64,000 bases of DNA from Quillaja saponaria (lineage: Eukaryota > Streptophyta > Magnoliopsida > Fabales > Quillajaceae): contig CM055618.1 of assembly GCA_029379385.1 (NCBI GenBank), positions 7,326,134-7,390,133 of the forward strand. Reading direction: 5' to 3'. Each line of letters begins with the position of its first letter. The stretch's first letter is position 1. The notes under the pieces are model-generated. The model was not told the DNA's origin. It ran no database searches and was given only the letters and a program-made list of their open reading frames with translations. Of this stretch, positions 12,449 to 25,530 are shown in pieces. The position numbers and the translations under genes were made by a program.

Positions 12449-13569
12449 CTGTTTAAATAAAAAAAGAGTCTAATATTAATATATAATGAAATAAGAGAAT
12501 ATAAAAATGCAGCTAGTTAGTATCATGATAACTTATTCCAAGTGCTCAAAATGACTAAGTAAATATAAGAATGCTCACTAAAATGAAAAAAGGGGAGGAC
12601 AATGTAAACACAAACATCTTTCTTGGTTAAACTACATTAGTTAAGAAAAAAATCACAAGTATTAAGCTTACCATTGCCATTTTGGATATTAAAATTGTAA
12701 CATCAACACCCAAGTTTCCGAAATGCAACTATTGCCACCAACTGACCAATTGAAAGCGAATTTTCATTTTCAGAAATCCAAAATGAATTAAACCATAATG
12801 ATTGATGAGGTATCATGTCTATCTTTCATTCATTTTTCAACCAATCTCTTAACCTAATACAAGGAAAAAAAATCACCTTCCCACATGATTCTAAGAGAGC
12901 AAAATTTCATACTTTCTTACTTAAAAAGAATACATTTTAAACAAAACTGAATAAAACGATACATTACTACCCTTTCCTAGTTTTAGACTTTAGCAAAGAT
13001 TTGAAAGAAATAATTGGCATCTCAATTATTGAAGCAACCAAACAAATCCACAATGAAAAAAATTTCATAATGAAGAAAAATGTATGATAGCTTCTCATAG
13101 ATTGTGCTCTCCTCTCTACAACTTTAACTTAACACATGACTCTATTTTATTAACACTAGGAGAATAATGATGACAATCTATCTGAATCGTTTCATGACAG
13201 ATATGTGATGTAAAAAGTTAATTCAAATGAGTTTCTTCAATCAAAATGAAATCATCTCAATTCAAGAAGAAGACAATGATGAAGAAGAAGAGTTATTGAT
13301 GACAATGATGAAAATTAGTAATTCTTACTTGTAAATATGTAAGTATGTTCATATATAATTCACATAATATGGCAATGTTAATTACTAGCTAGTTCTGTTA
13401 TTCATTTTATAAATAACTAACATAATCATATAATTTGTTGTTTCATGTATATATATTACACAGTCATTCCTAGAGGTACATATTATGTTAATTTCATTTT
13501 TATTAATTATAGAATTCTTAAATAGTATTTTATGCTCAATTTATAGTTTAAAAGCAAAACATTTAGGTT
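12449..13569. other. Stretch without recognisable gene, presumed CACTA interior
   Basis: Frequent stops in all frames; short AAG/GAA-rich tracts near 13265-13300. No domain is recognised on either strand. Confidence 0.4.
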
Positions 13570-14153
13570 TGTGTGTCAAAACAATCAAATATAAATTTGT
13601 TTCAGATTTCGGGAGCACCCACATGATCATGGAAACAAATAAGATCTTTAGGTAGAAATGGAAATCCATTGGGCTCAACATATGTTAGCCAAAGTTATAG
13701 TTTCAAGGCAAAAGCTTTGTGAGTTTAGGGTTCAGAGACCAAAATGTTCAGGATGATGTCCGCTTAAGATTCCAGGAATATTGACACGACCATAAGAATG
13801 AATAAAACATGTAAAAGAGAAAAAAATGTCATTTGAATCATCGGTTAGGATATTAAGCCAATATTATAGTTTAAAGCCAAAGCTTTGTAACGTTGGGTTT
13901 GGGGGCAAAATAGTTAAATATAAGTCTATTTTGGATTCCAGGAGTACTGGTGTGACGATTTGGACAAATAAGGCTTGTAGGAGAAAATAAAATACCATTT
14001 AGATTAACAGTTAAGAAATTAGGCCAATGTTATAGTTTCAAGGCAAAAATTTTCGTCTATAATGATTGATTGATGAATCAAAAACTTTCAATTGAATCTT
14101 TCGATTGGTATTTTTGCTTATCTATGTATCTTCTTCTTTTTTCTTTTTCTTTA

Positions 14154-14188
<35 letters not shown>

Positions 14189-14600
14189 AATGGAAACTTA
14201 GGGAAGTGTTTTATAAATATATGTATTAAGAAAAACATATTTCATTTAGCCTCTTCATGCCTACTATAACTTTTTGTAACTTTGGGTTTTGGAGAGAAAT
14301 GATCTACAAGTCCGTTTTAGATTCAAGAGTACTAGCATGACCGTAGGGAAAAATAAGACTTGTAGAAAAAAATGAAATGTCATTTGGATCAACTAATAAA
14401 ATATTATGTCAATGTCACATTTTCAAGGTAAAAGCTTTGTAACTTTGGGTTTTGGTAGTAAAACGGTCAAATACAAATTCGTTTCAGATTCTGGGTATAC
14501 CGGCATGACCGTGGATATGAATAGGACATGTAAGAAGAAATAAAAATCTTTTTGGACCAACAATTAATATAATAAGTAAAACTTTTAGTTTCAAAATAAA
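13570..14600 (+). repeat. Degenerate ~164-bp tandem repeat array, five units
   Basis: Five imperfect copies of a unit of about 161-168 bp. Matching landmarks begin at about 13585, 13746, 13914, 14303 and 14467: a start like TCAAATATAAATTTGTTTCAG, a middle motif like GGAGTACTGGCATGACC, and a phase motif like AGCTTTGTAACTTTGGGTTT. Between units three and four lies an unrelated ~200-bp insert with a long poly-T/poly-A stretch (14150-14190). There are no open frames. It could be a satellite fragment or an internal tandem array of the flanking CACTA element. Confidence 0.7.
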
Positions 14601-14929
14601 AATGAAAAATTAGAAAATTTTGTTTAATTTACAAAGTTATAGTATTATATGCTTAGTAAGTTAAGTATAACTTATAATTTATTTATTTTGATTATTTCAA
14701 ATTGCACCTCCTACATCTGGGCCTTCGCACCTCAGTCAGGATAATAAGCAATCTTGAGATGACGAAAACTTAGGATTAGTAGATGACTTTTTCATTTGTT
14801 GTAAACAATATTAATGTTATGATGACTTTTGTATAATATTTAGTTATTTATATAAAATTTAGAATTTGAATATAAAGTATACTTTTATACATGTATTTGC
14901 AAGTATAAAACTAATAAATAAAACATTAA

Positions 14930-15271
14930 ATCATTTTGGACATCTGCATTAGCGTTTTGTTTATCTATGTTTACATTTTGCATATGCAAATAACACTCAA
15001 GAAATAAAAAAATAATAATGCATATGTTTTTCTACGTATGCAAGCTAGACATCATTGTATCTGCATTTGTGTGTAAACATCTGAAAGCTAGACTACGATG
15101 CGAGGTAATCAATTATTGGCGTCTACATATTGTGTCCGCCACTTAGACACAGGAATAGTATATGAGTTTAGAGTTATTGCGTATGTATATCTACATTTGG
15201 GATCAGATAGACGCAATTATCACCTTCTATGTTTGTGATTAACAGATGCAAATAACACTAGTCTTGTAGTG
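14930..15271 (-). mobile_element. CACTA transposon right end (second family) with subterminal repeats
   Basis: The terminus at 15271 read on the minus strand is CACTACAAGACTAGTG. Inward from it are subterminal motifs of the type ATCTGCATTTG / GTCTACAT / GACGCA in both orientations, different from those at 11647. Therefore it is probably not the partner of that end, although both lie on either side of the tandem array. The target-site triplet cannot be verified. Confidence 0.55.
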
Positions 15272-16865
15272 TTTGGTTAAACCATGTTCCTATAACATTA
15301 CAAATGCTTTCTAAATGAATCTCTACAGTATTAGTTTAGAAATCACACACCTCCTTAATTCTAGATCAGATTTATAGTCTTTAGATATTAAAGAAAGTCA
15401 CAAAAGACATATAACGAAGGCATCAACCAAGTAATGAAAGTCTCTCGCTACTTCTCTCACACAATAGAGATTTGAAAAAGTAACTGTTTCCTACGATCAA
15501 GTTATGTGTCCACAAAGATAATAAAATATTTTCTAAACCACTACCTACAATGTTATTAAAAAATTATATCATATTTCAACCATGATAAAGCTATCAAGCC
15601 CTCAAATGAACAATTTATCCAAGAAGACATAATCATAGGAATATATTATTTTGACTTAACTACTGTTTTAGTCTCCTAGGATTACCTCAATTTTTAATTT
15701 AATTCTCTTGAAATGTTTTCGGACAATTTCATCTTCTAGGATTCAGAAATTTTCAATCATGTTACATTCTTCGTTCTCACGCTATGCAGAAATAAAACAA
15801 TTCTTCATAAAATGACCAAAAAAGTCTTGCAAGATAAAACACAACTTTTGTACATTATTATCTTTATGTCAAGTGTGGTTATTTTGTTCATTCACAACAT
15901 GTAAATGGAAGAATGAAATTTGATTGAAAAATTTTGAATGTTGAAAGATAAAATTGACTGAGAAAAGTTTTGAAAGATCGAATTAAAAACTAATATACTC
16001 GTAAATGACCAAAACAGTAGATAAGCCTATATATTATTTTTCTTGGACAAAATATTAACACAGAGTTTCAATTGTTAGTTTTCTAATTACAGTTTTTTTA
16101 TTTCTATTACGTTTAGACACGAATTTGTTGTTTACAACATATAAATAAGTTTAAAATTTTACATTAAGTAAATGTCATAATTAGTTTTGAGTTTTGTTAT
16201 CATGCAAGTATTATATAATTTCAAAGTCAATTTTTATATTTTTCTATTTTATGATTAGAAGGTAATTCTGGAGAATAGTAAAAAGTTTTCTCTTTTTCTT
16301 AAAAAAGCACCAAGAATTCTCGTTTTTACTTTTTTTTCTATTCAAATAAGTTATAAATGGTTACCTCTGTTTTTTATTTTATTTTTTTGTTAATACTTTT
16401 TTCTTCTTTTCTAGTTTTTTTTTCTTTCTTAATATTACTAAATTATTTTAAATTAACTTATTTTTTTAATAGTAAAGTAGAGAATAAAATATTTAGTACA
16501 TGAATAAGTAGAACTAAGTTTGAATACTAAATAAACTAAAGTTGATTTTTTCTTTAATTTTTATAATATAAATGATAAAAAAATAAAAAATAAAAGTATA
16601 AATTTAAATGATATGTTCAAGCACTTGAAAAAATTAGACAATTTATTTATATAAACTACTCTTGAAATAATATTTTCTTTAGTTTTTGGAAGAATAATAA
16701 GGACGGACCAGATGTAAATATTTTATTAATTTTAAAAATTTATATTTTAAAAATTAATGATTGTATCATAAAATTTTTTAGTTTTCAAAATTTATGTTAT
16801 CTTTTTTTTTCTTCTTTTAAAAAAGAAAAAAAAAATTCTACTTAATAACACAAAAAATTAAAAAG
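15272..16865. other. Gene-free AT-rich stretch
   Basis: No coding region, RNA or intact element is supported. Long poly-T and poly-A tracts occur near 16320-16460 and 16800-16835. Confidence 0.55.
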
Positions 16866-16870
16866 AATAT

Positions 16871-19330
16871 TGTCATATCCTCAAATAGAGATATGACCGG
16901 TCGGAGGCATGGTAACCGTAACCCTGAATACTCAAGTACTATATGTTTCTGACCTATAAATACATTACAGTTAAAACTACTAAAATATTATAAAATTAAA
17001 ATGAAATCCTGACTCGATTATTAAACATAAAATAATTATTGAAAATATCGGCAGTGATTCCCTGTAAGATGGAACATGCTTATAATACACATAAACAACC
17101 GGTATATAAAGTCAACAATAAATCATAGTATTAGAATGTACAGAGGATCTTTACTCTTAATCAAAGTATAAAACTTCCATGATTAACTCAGTATACAACG
17201 ATAATGCAAATATCTAAAGTGACTACAAGTGACGTCCCTTACGCTTCAAGTATGCGATTTCTGAGATATACCTTGCCGCAGTAGATTGGGCAGATAGCAA
17301 ATTAGATCACAACCAACAATGGTTTCCTGGAAACTAAAAAAATGACAACAAAGGAACAAGTGAGTCTCAAAGACTCAGTGAGCAAACCATGTACCCTAAG
17401 GGTACCATAATCACACAACAATATATCATAGCTTAAACTCATTTTTAAATTTACTTATTCACATACGTAGTTATAATTATCATACAATCACAATTCACTT
17501 AGTTCACAAATTTCAATATATCAAACAAATCATACAAACCAACAAACAATTAAACAACCAGTGAAACAAACAAAGGGCCAACGAGTAACTCAACCTTGCA
17601 AAACATTATTTCCCCCCACCGGGCATTTACGTGCCCGCACAATAAATTAATTCTCCATACATAATCTATCCCACAGAGACTGAGCACTTTATTTTTTTTA
17701 AAAATAATTGTCAACATCAGAGTAATTCATATCAAATCCAAATATCCTGGGTGCACCTAGATTTTTACTTTCGAAAATAAAAACTATTTCTCAGAAAATT
17801 TCACTTTGTTGGCCCTTATCAACCACATTCAATATTAAACACATATAATCCAACTAATTCACTGAGATAACTTATTTACTTATTTCTTATTATTACGCAT
17901 CAATTCAAATATACATATAATTGCACCCAATAATCTGGTAACCATAAAGCACATAATTCACTCACAAGGCTCAAGATTGAGATTCGACAATCCGTCTAGC
18001 CTGCTATGGTGTCAGAATATCCTCGACAAGCTCTGGAGCTAAAAATCATCAATTTATATATTATTTAGAGTGATCATTATATAATTATTTCTATAACATC
18101 ATCATATTATATAATTATATATATAAATATATATTTTAACATTTTTCTTAAAAGCTAATCTCTTTTCGAACACTCTATTTACTATTTTAAGGTAAAATTA
18201 TTTAATTTCATCATTTAAAAATTCTAGTTTTATAGCTTGACGTTAATTCATTTAACTTCCATATCTCTAATATAGTATATAAATAATGAGAAATAAATAG
18301 ATAGATTATTATGCAAGTATTGATACTTAATTTCTTTAAAGTAATTTACCAACAACTCACACATACTTCATCTTAGCTTATGTGTGTAAATTAATATTTA
18401 TATGCATAACTATTTCCAAGTTGATTACAATTTAACTAATGTGCTACCCTAAGGAAAACGATTCATGGGTGGACAGGGAAGTGGCACACGGTGTGCATAA
18501 TTTTTTTTTTTTTTTTTTGTAGCTGCAAGACAATTTTCATGCAACCAAGTTCCCACCTTAACTTATGACAGCTGTGGAGCTGCTGTGGCCGGACAACCAA
18601 GGCCAACAACACCAAGACTCACAGCTGAAACGAACCCAGGGCAGCCTTGACAGTCCTCACCACCACCACATACCACTACAATTTTTAGCTTCAACTTCAC
18701 TACAATAACCCCAAAAAACCTAGACCTCAAGCTAAGTTAGAGGTCTGATCTTTCCCTGACTTTATTCCTCACCAAACAGCATGACAACCCCCACAACCAG
18801 TCAAGACAACGCTTACTAATTTAACTTGTAAGAACCCATCAACCAAATAAGTGAAGACATGGACGAAATTGGTAGAATAAGAACAAAGAAAACAGAGGTT
18901 TAATAAACTACAATGAACTTACCCGGCCAGCCAAGGAATTCAGCTTCATTCATCGACACAAGAAGCAGGAACAATAGTTTAAAAGTTTAAGCCGGTGAGA
19001 GTGATGAAGGAAGAAAAGAAAACAAACAAGACAAAGGAATAAAATATTACTAATAATTAATAACCTTTTAAACATGTGGTATAAGATTAATTCCATTATA
19101 TATTTATATATTGTTAGATAATTATTGATTTCTAATTTATTATTTACATACATATATAAATTTTATCTATAACGAATTTCATGGGCTAAAATCTAAATTA
19201 ACTAATAAGGTGTGGACCTTAAGTTACCAACATATATATATATATATACCCATAATTTTAATTAATTAAAATTTTATATTTATGTATTCACAACATCCCA
19301 AATTGTATGTTAGACAATCAAGTTATAACA
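16871..19330 (-). mobile_element. Solo LTR of the giant-LTR gypsy family (copy D, shortened)
   Basis: On the plus strand it begins TGTCATATCC and ends GTTATAACA; read on the minus strand this is the LTR start TGTTATAAC..., the same start that adjoins the polypurine tract at 23636. A perfect 5-bp target-site duplication AATAT flanks it (16866-16870 and 19331-19335). It shares landmarks with copy A at the same offset, such as AAAGGGCCAACGAGTAACTC (17572 here) and CGGGCATTTACGTGCCCGCA. At 2460 bp it lacks about 1.5 kb relative to the ~4-kb copies. There is no coding capacity. Confidence 0.85.
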
Positions 19331-19335
19331 AATAT

Positions 19336-20677
19336 ATATAATGGGTCAAAGTAGTTCAAAAAAAATTTCATTTTATAAGACTTATTAGGAATGAAAGTTT
19401 TACAATTTTGATTTATCTGTCTTATAAAGTTATGACAAGACTTATTATATTAATGATGCTTATAATTTTATTTTTTTGTATTTTAAAAACATTACTAAAA
19501 AAAATTATGGGAAATACTTCTATCCTATTTTATTAGAAAATATATTAAAATTAAAACATTAAGATAAGCATAATGTCAATTATTAAGAAAATATAAAGCT
19601 AACAATATAGGGAAAATTCAAGTTTATTTTATTTATTATTCAAACTAATGAGTACATTTATATAAATAAATTGTCTATTTTATTTTTTTCAAGTTGTTGA
19701 ACTTATCTTTTAAACTAATATAACTTGTATATTTTTATCGCCCATATCATAAAAATTAAAGAAAAATCTCACATATTTTATTTGATATTCAAATTTAGTT
19801 CTAGTTATACGTATGTATATTAATTTTTTAATTTCATTTTACTAAAAATAAACATTTAAAAATTTTAAAAATTAAAATTAAAATAATGTTTCAATATTAA
19901 GGAAAAATGCTAAAAAAAAGTAGTGAAAAACATAGAAAATAAATAAATAATTAGGAATCATATAAAAGAAGAAATTTTTTTAATAAGATTTATTGGTATA
20001 TTTATGATTAAAAAAAAAAGAGGAAATTTTTTAATATTTTTTCAAAGTTAGTTTGTAACAGCTAACTTTTCATCTATCATAGGGAGAAGAGTGATAATTT
20101 TTCTACATTTTAGATCTTAATTTATAGATCAATCCCCAGGTCAGATTCAAGGGCGAAAGTGGTAGATAGGGTTAGATCACTAAGACCTATGAGGCTGGAG
20201 TTGTTCTCAAGTCCATAATCTCAATAAAAATAAATAAATAAGATAACTACAAGAAACTACATCAAAAAGCCCTATTCTTGAAATGAATCTCGTTTCTCTC
20301 TATGTCCATATTTCTTTAGCAATTAAGAAGGCTCTGAATGCATTTCGCCTGTGATTGGATGCCCTGATCCAATGGTTTCATGCTCAAGGGGAGCTAACTT
20401 TTATGATTTCATTAGGTGTCATAGAAGGGAAAGATGATTTATGCCCAAATCATGCTAGGTTAGTTACGAGAATTGGTTGTAGTTGACTTTAGATGGCTTG
20501 GCATAACAGAAGAGTACCTTTGGCATTTTGTCATTCCTTTCATAGATCTCTGTTTCTAAGGGATTGAAGTTTCACTCACGGACTCTTCTGATTAAGTAAA
20601 GAAAATCTGGTGAAAACATCTGATTCAATAATGAAAAATGAAAATGATTCTATGAAACAATTCAATTAAGAAATATA
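19336..20677. other. Stretch without recognisable gene
   Basis: AT-rich sequence to about 20100, then a less AT-rich section (20100-20600) with no usable open frame and no family I recognise. Confidence 0.5.
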
Positions 20678-20985
20678 CACTACTAAAAATTACATTATCT
20701 ACATCTACACAGTGGCAAACTTAGAAAATGTAGATGCGGGTAACCACTCTATGCATTTGCAAAATGACAGACGTAGACAATTTTTAAAAAATTTATCACA
20801 AACGCTAAAAAATATTTCGTAGACGCAGCTAGTAGACTAGGCTTATTTGTGAATGCATGTTTATATCTACGTTTGTCATAGTACATGTAGATAATCAATA
20901 TTTTTTAATATAATAATATTGTTATCTGCATTAGCCAATTAACATACTTGAGTCTACAAGGAAAGACACAAAATGTTCCTATTAA
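20678..20985 (+). mobile_element. CACTA-type transposon end (fragment)
   Basis: It begins CACTACTAAAAATTAC and is followed by repeated motifs such as ATCTACATCTAC, GTAGATGCG, GCATTTGC and GACGTAGAC, in both orientations. These resemble the subterminal motifs at the 15271 end, so the two are probably ends of related elements. No opposite terminus is visible, so it is truncated. Confidence 0.45.
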
Positions 20986-21114
20986 ATCCTAAGCCTGTGA
21001 ATTTTTTCTATCTTCTTCCTCTATTTTTGATTTGGCTGAGTTCCATCTCTCCTCGTTCTATATCTAGACCCAGTCCGTAAAGCCTACTGTCACAGCCTTC
21101 CAGCCAATCGCAGC

Positions 21115-22620
21115 TGTAACACCCCTAGAAATCTAATCTAGTTTAATTAGACTAAGCATGTATACATGTTAGAAATTTAGCTTAATTAATGAATTCGGTA
21201 AAATATTTCATGCATTCATTTTATGCATTTAATTTAGAGAACTTTAACATGAAATTTTAATATGGAAAATGTGACATTATCATGACATCATTATGTTACT
21301 TGATGATGTTATCATTTAGTTAGGATTGAAAGATGGACTCATCATTGGATGACATCATCATGATATAATCATTGCCAATTATAGAAACATGTAAATATGG
21401 GACTAGCTAGTTAGGGAATGGTTAAGATGGAACTAGGAAGAAAGCAAACTAAGAGGAAAGTAAACTAGGAGGAAAAGCTAGCCAAAATAGTGAAGGCTAA
21501 GGAATAAGGGTGTGAATACAATAAATGAAGAAACATAGGTGGAAGGCTAGCATTTAATGAAAGGGTGAGGCATAATACACATGTGAGAATGAGTTACATA
21601 GGTGGCTATCCAAGTGTAAGAAAACTAGAAGAAGGCTGCCATGTGTAAAGAATAATGCATATTTGGAATGAAACTAATGAATAATGTAAAGTAGGATTGA
21701 TTAGGGATATTAATGGAGAAGAAGCCAATGGATTAATTGGCCTTAATGAAACTGACCACACACCATTCCATCTGGAAAACCGTAAACTAAGATCCACTAA
21801 AGGACAAAAACAAACACACACCCAAGACCAAAACTGTAACCTAAAGGAAAAGAAGCAAAATCATAGGCAAGAGGAAGAAGTAGGAAAACAGTGAGTAAGA
21901 AGGAAAAGGAGAGAAGCCGTGGCCTAGGAGAAGAAAAAGGAAACTGAAAACAAGGAAGAGGAGGAGAAACTGAGAGGAAAAGGAAAAGGAAAGGAGGTCG
22001 TAAAAGAAAGAAAGAAAGGAAAACAAAAAACTAAGTGCACTAGGCAAGTATTCATGCATTCCTTTGTTTCATTTTATCTTTGCTTTGAAAGTTACTTATT
22101 TGTTACTCTTTATTCTTCCTACATATGAAAGTATGCAAGAATCCCTTTTGGGAAACTTAAAGGAAATGAGAAAAAGGATATAATTGTTCTAGTAACTTGT
22201 CTTGAGTTCATGTTGGCCTTGGTTCCCAAGTATCCATAAAGATGCTTAAACTATAATATGGATCCTACTATCAAGAGGTCATACCATGTATATGAGAAGT
22301 TGGTATCCATTGTTAAATCAAAGTCCTTGTAAGGCATGCATCAGGTTTGCATGAATCGGTCAAGAAGGTTACTAAAGAGTGGAAGAGAGGAAAAATGATT
22401 AATTTTAAATTGCATATTCTTATTCTTTAAAACTGCCATCAAGAATCCTTCATTGTTATGTATGAACATTTGTTGAGATTTGACTCACTTTTCCTAAATC
22501 TTGATGTGCAGGTTGATTAAGCATCCATGAAAGTTTATTTATTCAAAGTATTTTTGTATTTTGTTCATCCTTGAAATAGGGAGTTGAATATGTGACAAAG
22601 TGATGGAAAATTATAGATGT
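21115..22620 (+). repeat. LTR-like dispersed repeat, family 2 (copy E)
   Basis: It starts TGTAACACCCCTAG, a common plant LTR opening, and is repeated from about 21330 to 22620 at 43710-44985, in the same orientation and with high similarity by eye (for example TATGGGACTAGCTAGTTA at 21398 and 43776). After 22620 the two copies diverge abruptly. A possible right terminus GGCTGTTACA lies at 23059 but the flanks do not give a matching target duplication. The purine-rich stretch 21840-22030 gives only low-complexity open frames. Confidence 0.55.
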
Positions 22621-23059
22621 CAACTTCCATGCATTTACTAAAAGTTAACTTCTCTTATGCATTTCATCAAATACCTTGAAAGCAACTTTAGATCCATTTC
22701 ATGTATGTAAATATTATATATATACATACCAAGAAAGTCAACACTAACCCATAATTCAACATAACTCATATTCTAAACTTTAAATTCAAAGATGGGTTAG
22801 TTATTTAAATTCAATCAAGAGCTTGAATTATATAGCTTCCACATCAACACAACCAAATTCCAAGATTTCCTCTTCCTTTACCACCATTTATCATCACTTT
22901 CAATCTCTAATTCGTTCTCCTAAACTCTTTATTTTCAAACCCTTAATCAATATCCAAAGGAAAGAACTCTACTTTAAGAAAAACAATTGATTTAGTTGGA
23001 AATAAGAACTTGGAAACTCACATGCAAGGGGCTATAAACACACAAAGGTGGCTGTTACA

Positions 23060-23636
23060 GACTATGTTAGCCAAGAAGAATTGTTACTGCCATCCATAGC
23101 TAAACACACAGCTAGAAGGAGGGTTGCAAAGCAAGAACGAGGGTCGCAAAGCAAGGAGGAGGAGGATGAGGAGAAGAAGGCTACTGCACCTCGGCTTAAC
23201 CAACCCAAAACAGGACTGTCTAAATAGAGCTAGCAACGGAATGAGCTGCAACCACCTCCCAAGGTTGCTGCCACGCTCTGCACATCCAGTTTGAAGGCTT
23301 CTAATGGCTAGGATGAAACAAGGTTGGCTAGTGCTTCAAGGTGGAATCTCAGCTGAATGAGAAAGACAATGAAAATAGAAGAATCGAGAAGCAAGGCAAA
23401 GAAATAGAACAGGACAAGTAAGTCGACCAAGAGGAGAAAAAGGGAGGGGAAAAATATGCAGGAAAAAAGAAAAAGTCAAAAAGTAAGTCAAAGTCAAAAG
23501 TTTAAAAATAAAGTAGATATGTAAATGTTTTGTATAGGTATATATATAATGTTTATTTATTTCATACACTTGTATATATAACTAAAATTTGTTATAATAA
23601 CTCTAAAACTCAATATTACGATATCGAGTTATAACA
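23060..23636 (-). mobile_element. 5' part of the 3' LTR of a gypsy chromovirus (truncated)
   Basis: Read on the minus strand this begins TGTTATAACTCGATATCG directly after a polypurine tract, so 23636 is the start of the 3' LTR. The same start heads LTR copies A, B and C (TGTTATAACC... or a mutated form) and, as GTTATAACA on the plus strand, ends copy D. Only about the first 0.6 kb is recognisable before a different repeat takes over to the left. This junction identifies the large solo copies elsewhere as LTRs. Confidence 0.7.
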
Positions 23637-23653
23637 CTCTCTACCCTCTCCTT
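23637..23653 (-). other. Polypurine tract
   Basis: Minus-strand reading AAGGAGAGGGTAGAGAG lies immediately before the LTR start at 23636. This is the expected plus-strand priming site of an LTR retrotransposon. Confidence 0.75.
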
Positions 23654-24700
23654 AAAAGAAATTATCTTGAATTTTAGTAGAATAATTACATATATATCGT
23701 TTATTTGAATCATTAAAAAAGATACAAATATTGTTGTCTTATTGCATCTTCAGATTTCCAAGTGGCTTTTTGTTCACTGTGATGTTGCCAAACAACTTTC
23801 ACTGAATGAATGATCTTTGATCAAAGTTTACAGACTTATTATCAATGATCGCCATTAGTTTCTCCTCATATGTCAAATTCTTATCCACTTGCACTTCCTG
23901 AACTTACAAAACATGAGATTCATCTGGAAAATATTTTTGAAGCATAGATACATGAAAAACTGGATGTACCTTGCCAAAATCCGGCGATAAAGCCAACCTA
24001 TAAGCTACAGCTCCAACCTTATCCAAAATCTGGAAAAATCCTATGAATCTCAGATCCAGCTTCCCTTTCTTGACAAATATCCATGTACTTTTAAAAACAC
24101 ATGCTCACACACTTCGAACTCTAACTCCCTTCGACGATTATCGGTATAAGACTTATGTCGACTTTGAGCCGTCTTCGCAGAGGTTGTAAATGACATAGCG
24201 TTTCTGATAGAAAATGACTACTCCTTTAGAAAAACCCTATCACGGATCACATGCACCTTCTCTACAGCATCCTAAACTAACTTTAGACCTTGTAACTGAT
24301 GCTCACTAGTTTTAAACCATCCAACTGGAGATCTTTATTTTCTTCCATACAAAGCCTCAAATGGTGCCATCTGAATGCTACTATGATAACTGTTGTTGTA
24401 AGCGAACTACATAAGTGACAAATGCTAATCTCAACTCCCCTTAAAATTCGTTACACAAGCTGACAACATATCTTTCAAAGTTTGTATGGTTCTCTCAAAT
24501 TGGCCATCATTTTGGGGATGAAAAGTTGTACTGAATAGCAATTGAGTAACAAAAGCTTCTTGAAAAAACTTCCAGAATGCTGCAGTAAACTGATCACCCC
24601 AATCAGAAATAATGAAAACAAGTACTCTGTGTAGCGAAACAATCTTATCCATAAATAACTTAGCATACTCATGTGTTTAGTACAAGAGAAGATTAACACT
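23654..24700 (-). pseudogene. Ty3/gypsy chromovirus polyprotein, C-terminal integrase to chromodomain-like end (broken)
   Basis: Minus-strand coding relic of an integrase and the region after it. The N-terminal part shows the integrase core as IISDWGDQFTAAFW, then FHPQNDGQFERTIQTLKDML (24431-24652). Further on, the GPY/F-side motifs QSRHKSY-DNRRRELEFE (about 24110-24180), KVHPVFHVSMLQKYFP (about 23920-23970) and EVQVDKNLTYEEKLM (about 23850-23910) appear, then a chromodomain-like KVVWQHHSEQKATWKSEDA (about 23745-23800). Order and motifs fit the Tekay/Del chromovirus lineage. Several frameshifts and stops separate the pieces, and Asp-Trp-Gly replaces the usual Asp-Arg-Gly. The 5' side is lost beyond about 24700, with no RT, RNase H, protease or gag in the window. 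Confidence 0.85.
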
Positions 24701-25530
24701 TATCGTACTTTGGCATAAGCTAGAAGTTGTAAAGAATGTTTTTTTAGAACTTTTATGAAGAATGATATTAAAACTACAATTTGTTAAACTGTCATATTTA
24801 TAGATTGAATTACGGATACGAAACCATTGTTTACTATCGATTTTCAAACATATCCACGGATACTTGTCAGTATCCAAGTGTATTCAAGGATACGGTCAAA
24901 TACTATTGATATTTTTGGATATCATATCCTAAAACCTTCAATTTTTTTATTTTCTTAATATCAATAAAATAAAATAAAAACAAGCAATAATGGGGATTAA
25001 TGTCAAGAATTAAGAAAGAAATATTTATGTTATGTAGTTTTTAATTCATAAAAGAAATAAATTTTATTTTAACTATTTTTCTTTATAAATATTTGTTTTT
25101 AATATTTACTAAGAGTTCATATTTTTTCAATTTAAAATTATAACTAATAAAATTTGTTATTTTTTGTTTTTACATATTAATACTTAATTATGACCAATTA
25201 AGTTAAATAAACTAAATTATATTTATAAATTATACAATTAGATTTTATAAGTATATATTAAAAAAAAAAAAACTATTATATGGAAGCTAGTCAAATGACA
25301 AAAAAATAAATATAGTTAACTGTAAGTATTATTTCTAAAATCTATCATTTGATTTAGTTAATATGTATTAGTTACATTATGTATAATTTAATAAATGATT
25401 GAGACTAAACATATAAAAACAAAATATAAATTATGTGAAGAGACAAACGAAATCTTCAAACATGCACAATTAATCATTATATTCATTACAAAAATACTCA
25501 TAAATAAGTATTATATAATACTTTTACATA
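24701..25530. other. Stretch without recognisable gene
   Basis: To about 24920 there is sequence with repeated GGATAC-type words (24850-24895) and short open frames but no recognised domain. The rest is very AT-rich. It may be worn retrotransposon interior. Confidence 0.4.

Noticed and set aside
21606..22059. Ser/Phe/Leu-rich open frames on the minus strand, and their counterpart at 43810-44426
   Set aside because: They come from a purine-rich low-complexity part of a dispersed repeat.
24677..24877. Frame with repeated GGATAC-like words
   Set aside because: Not an extension of the integrase; no domain recognised.
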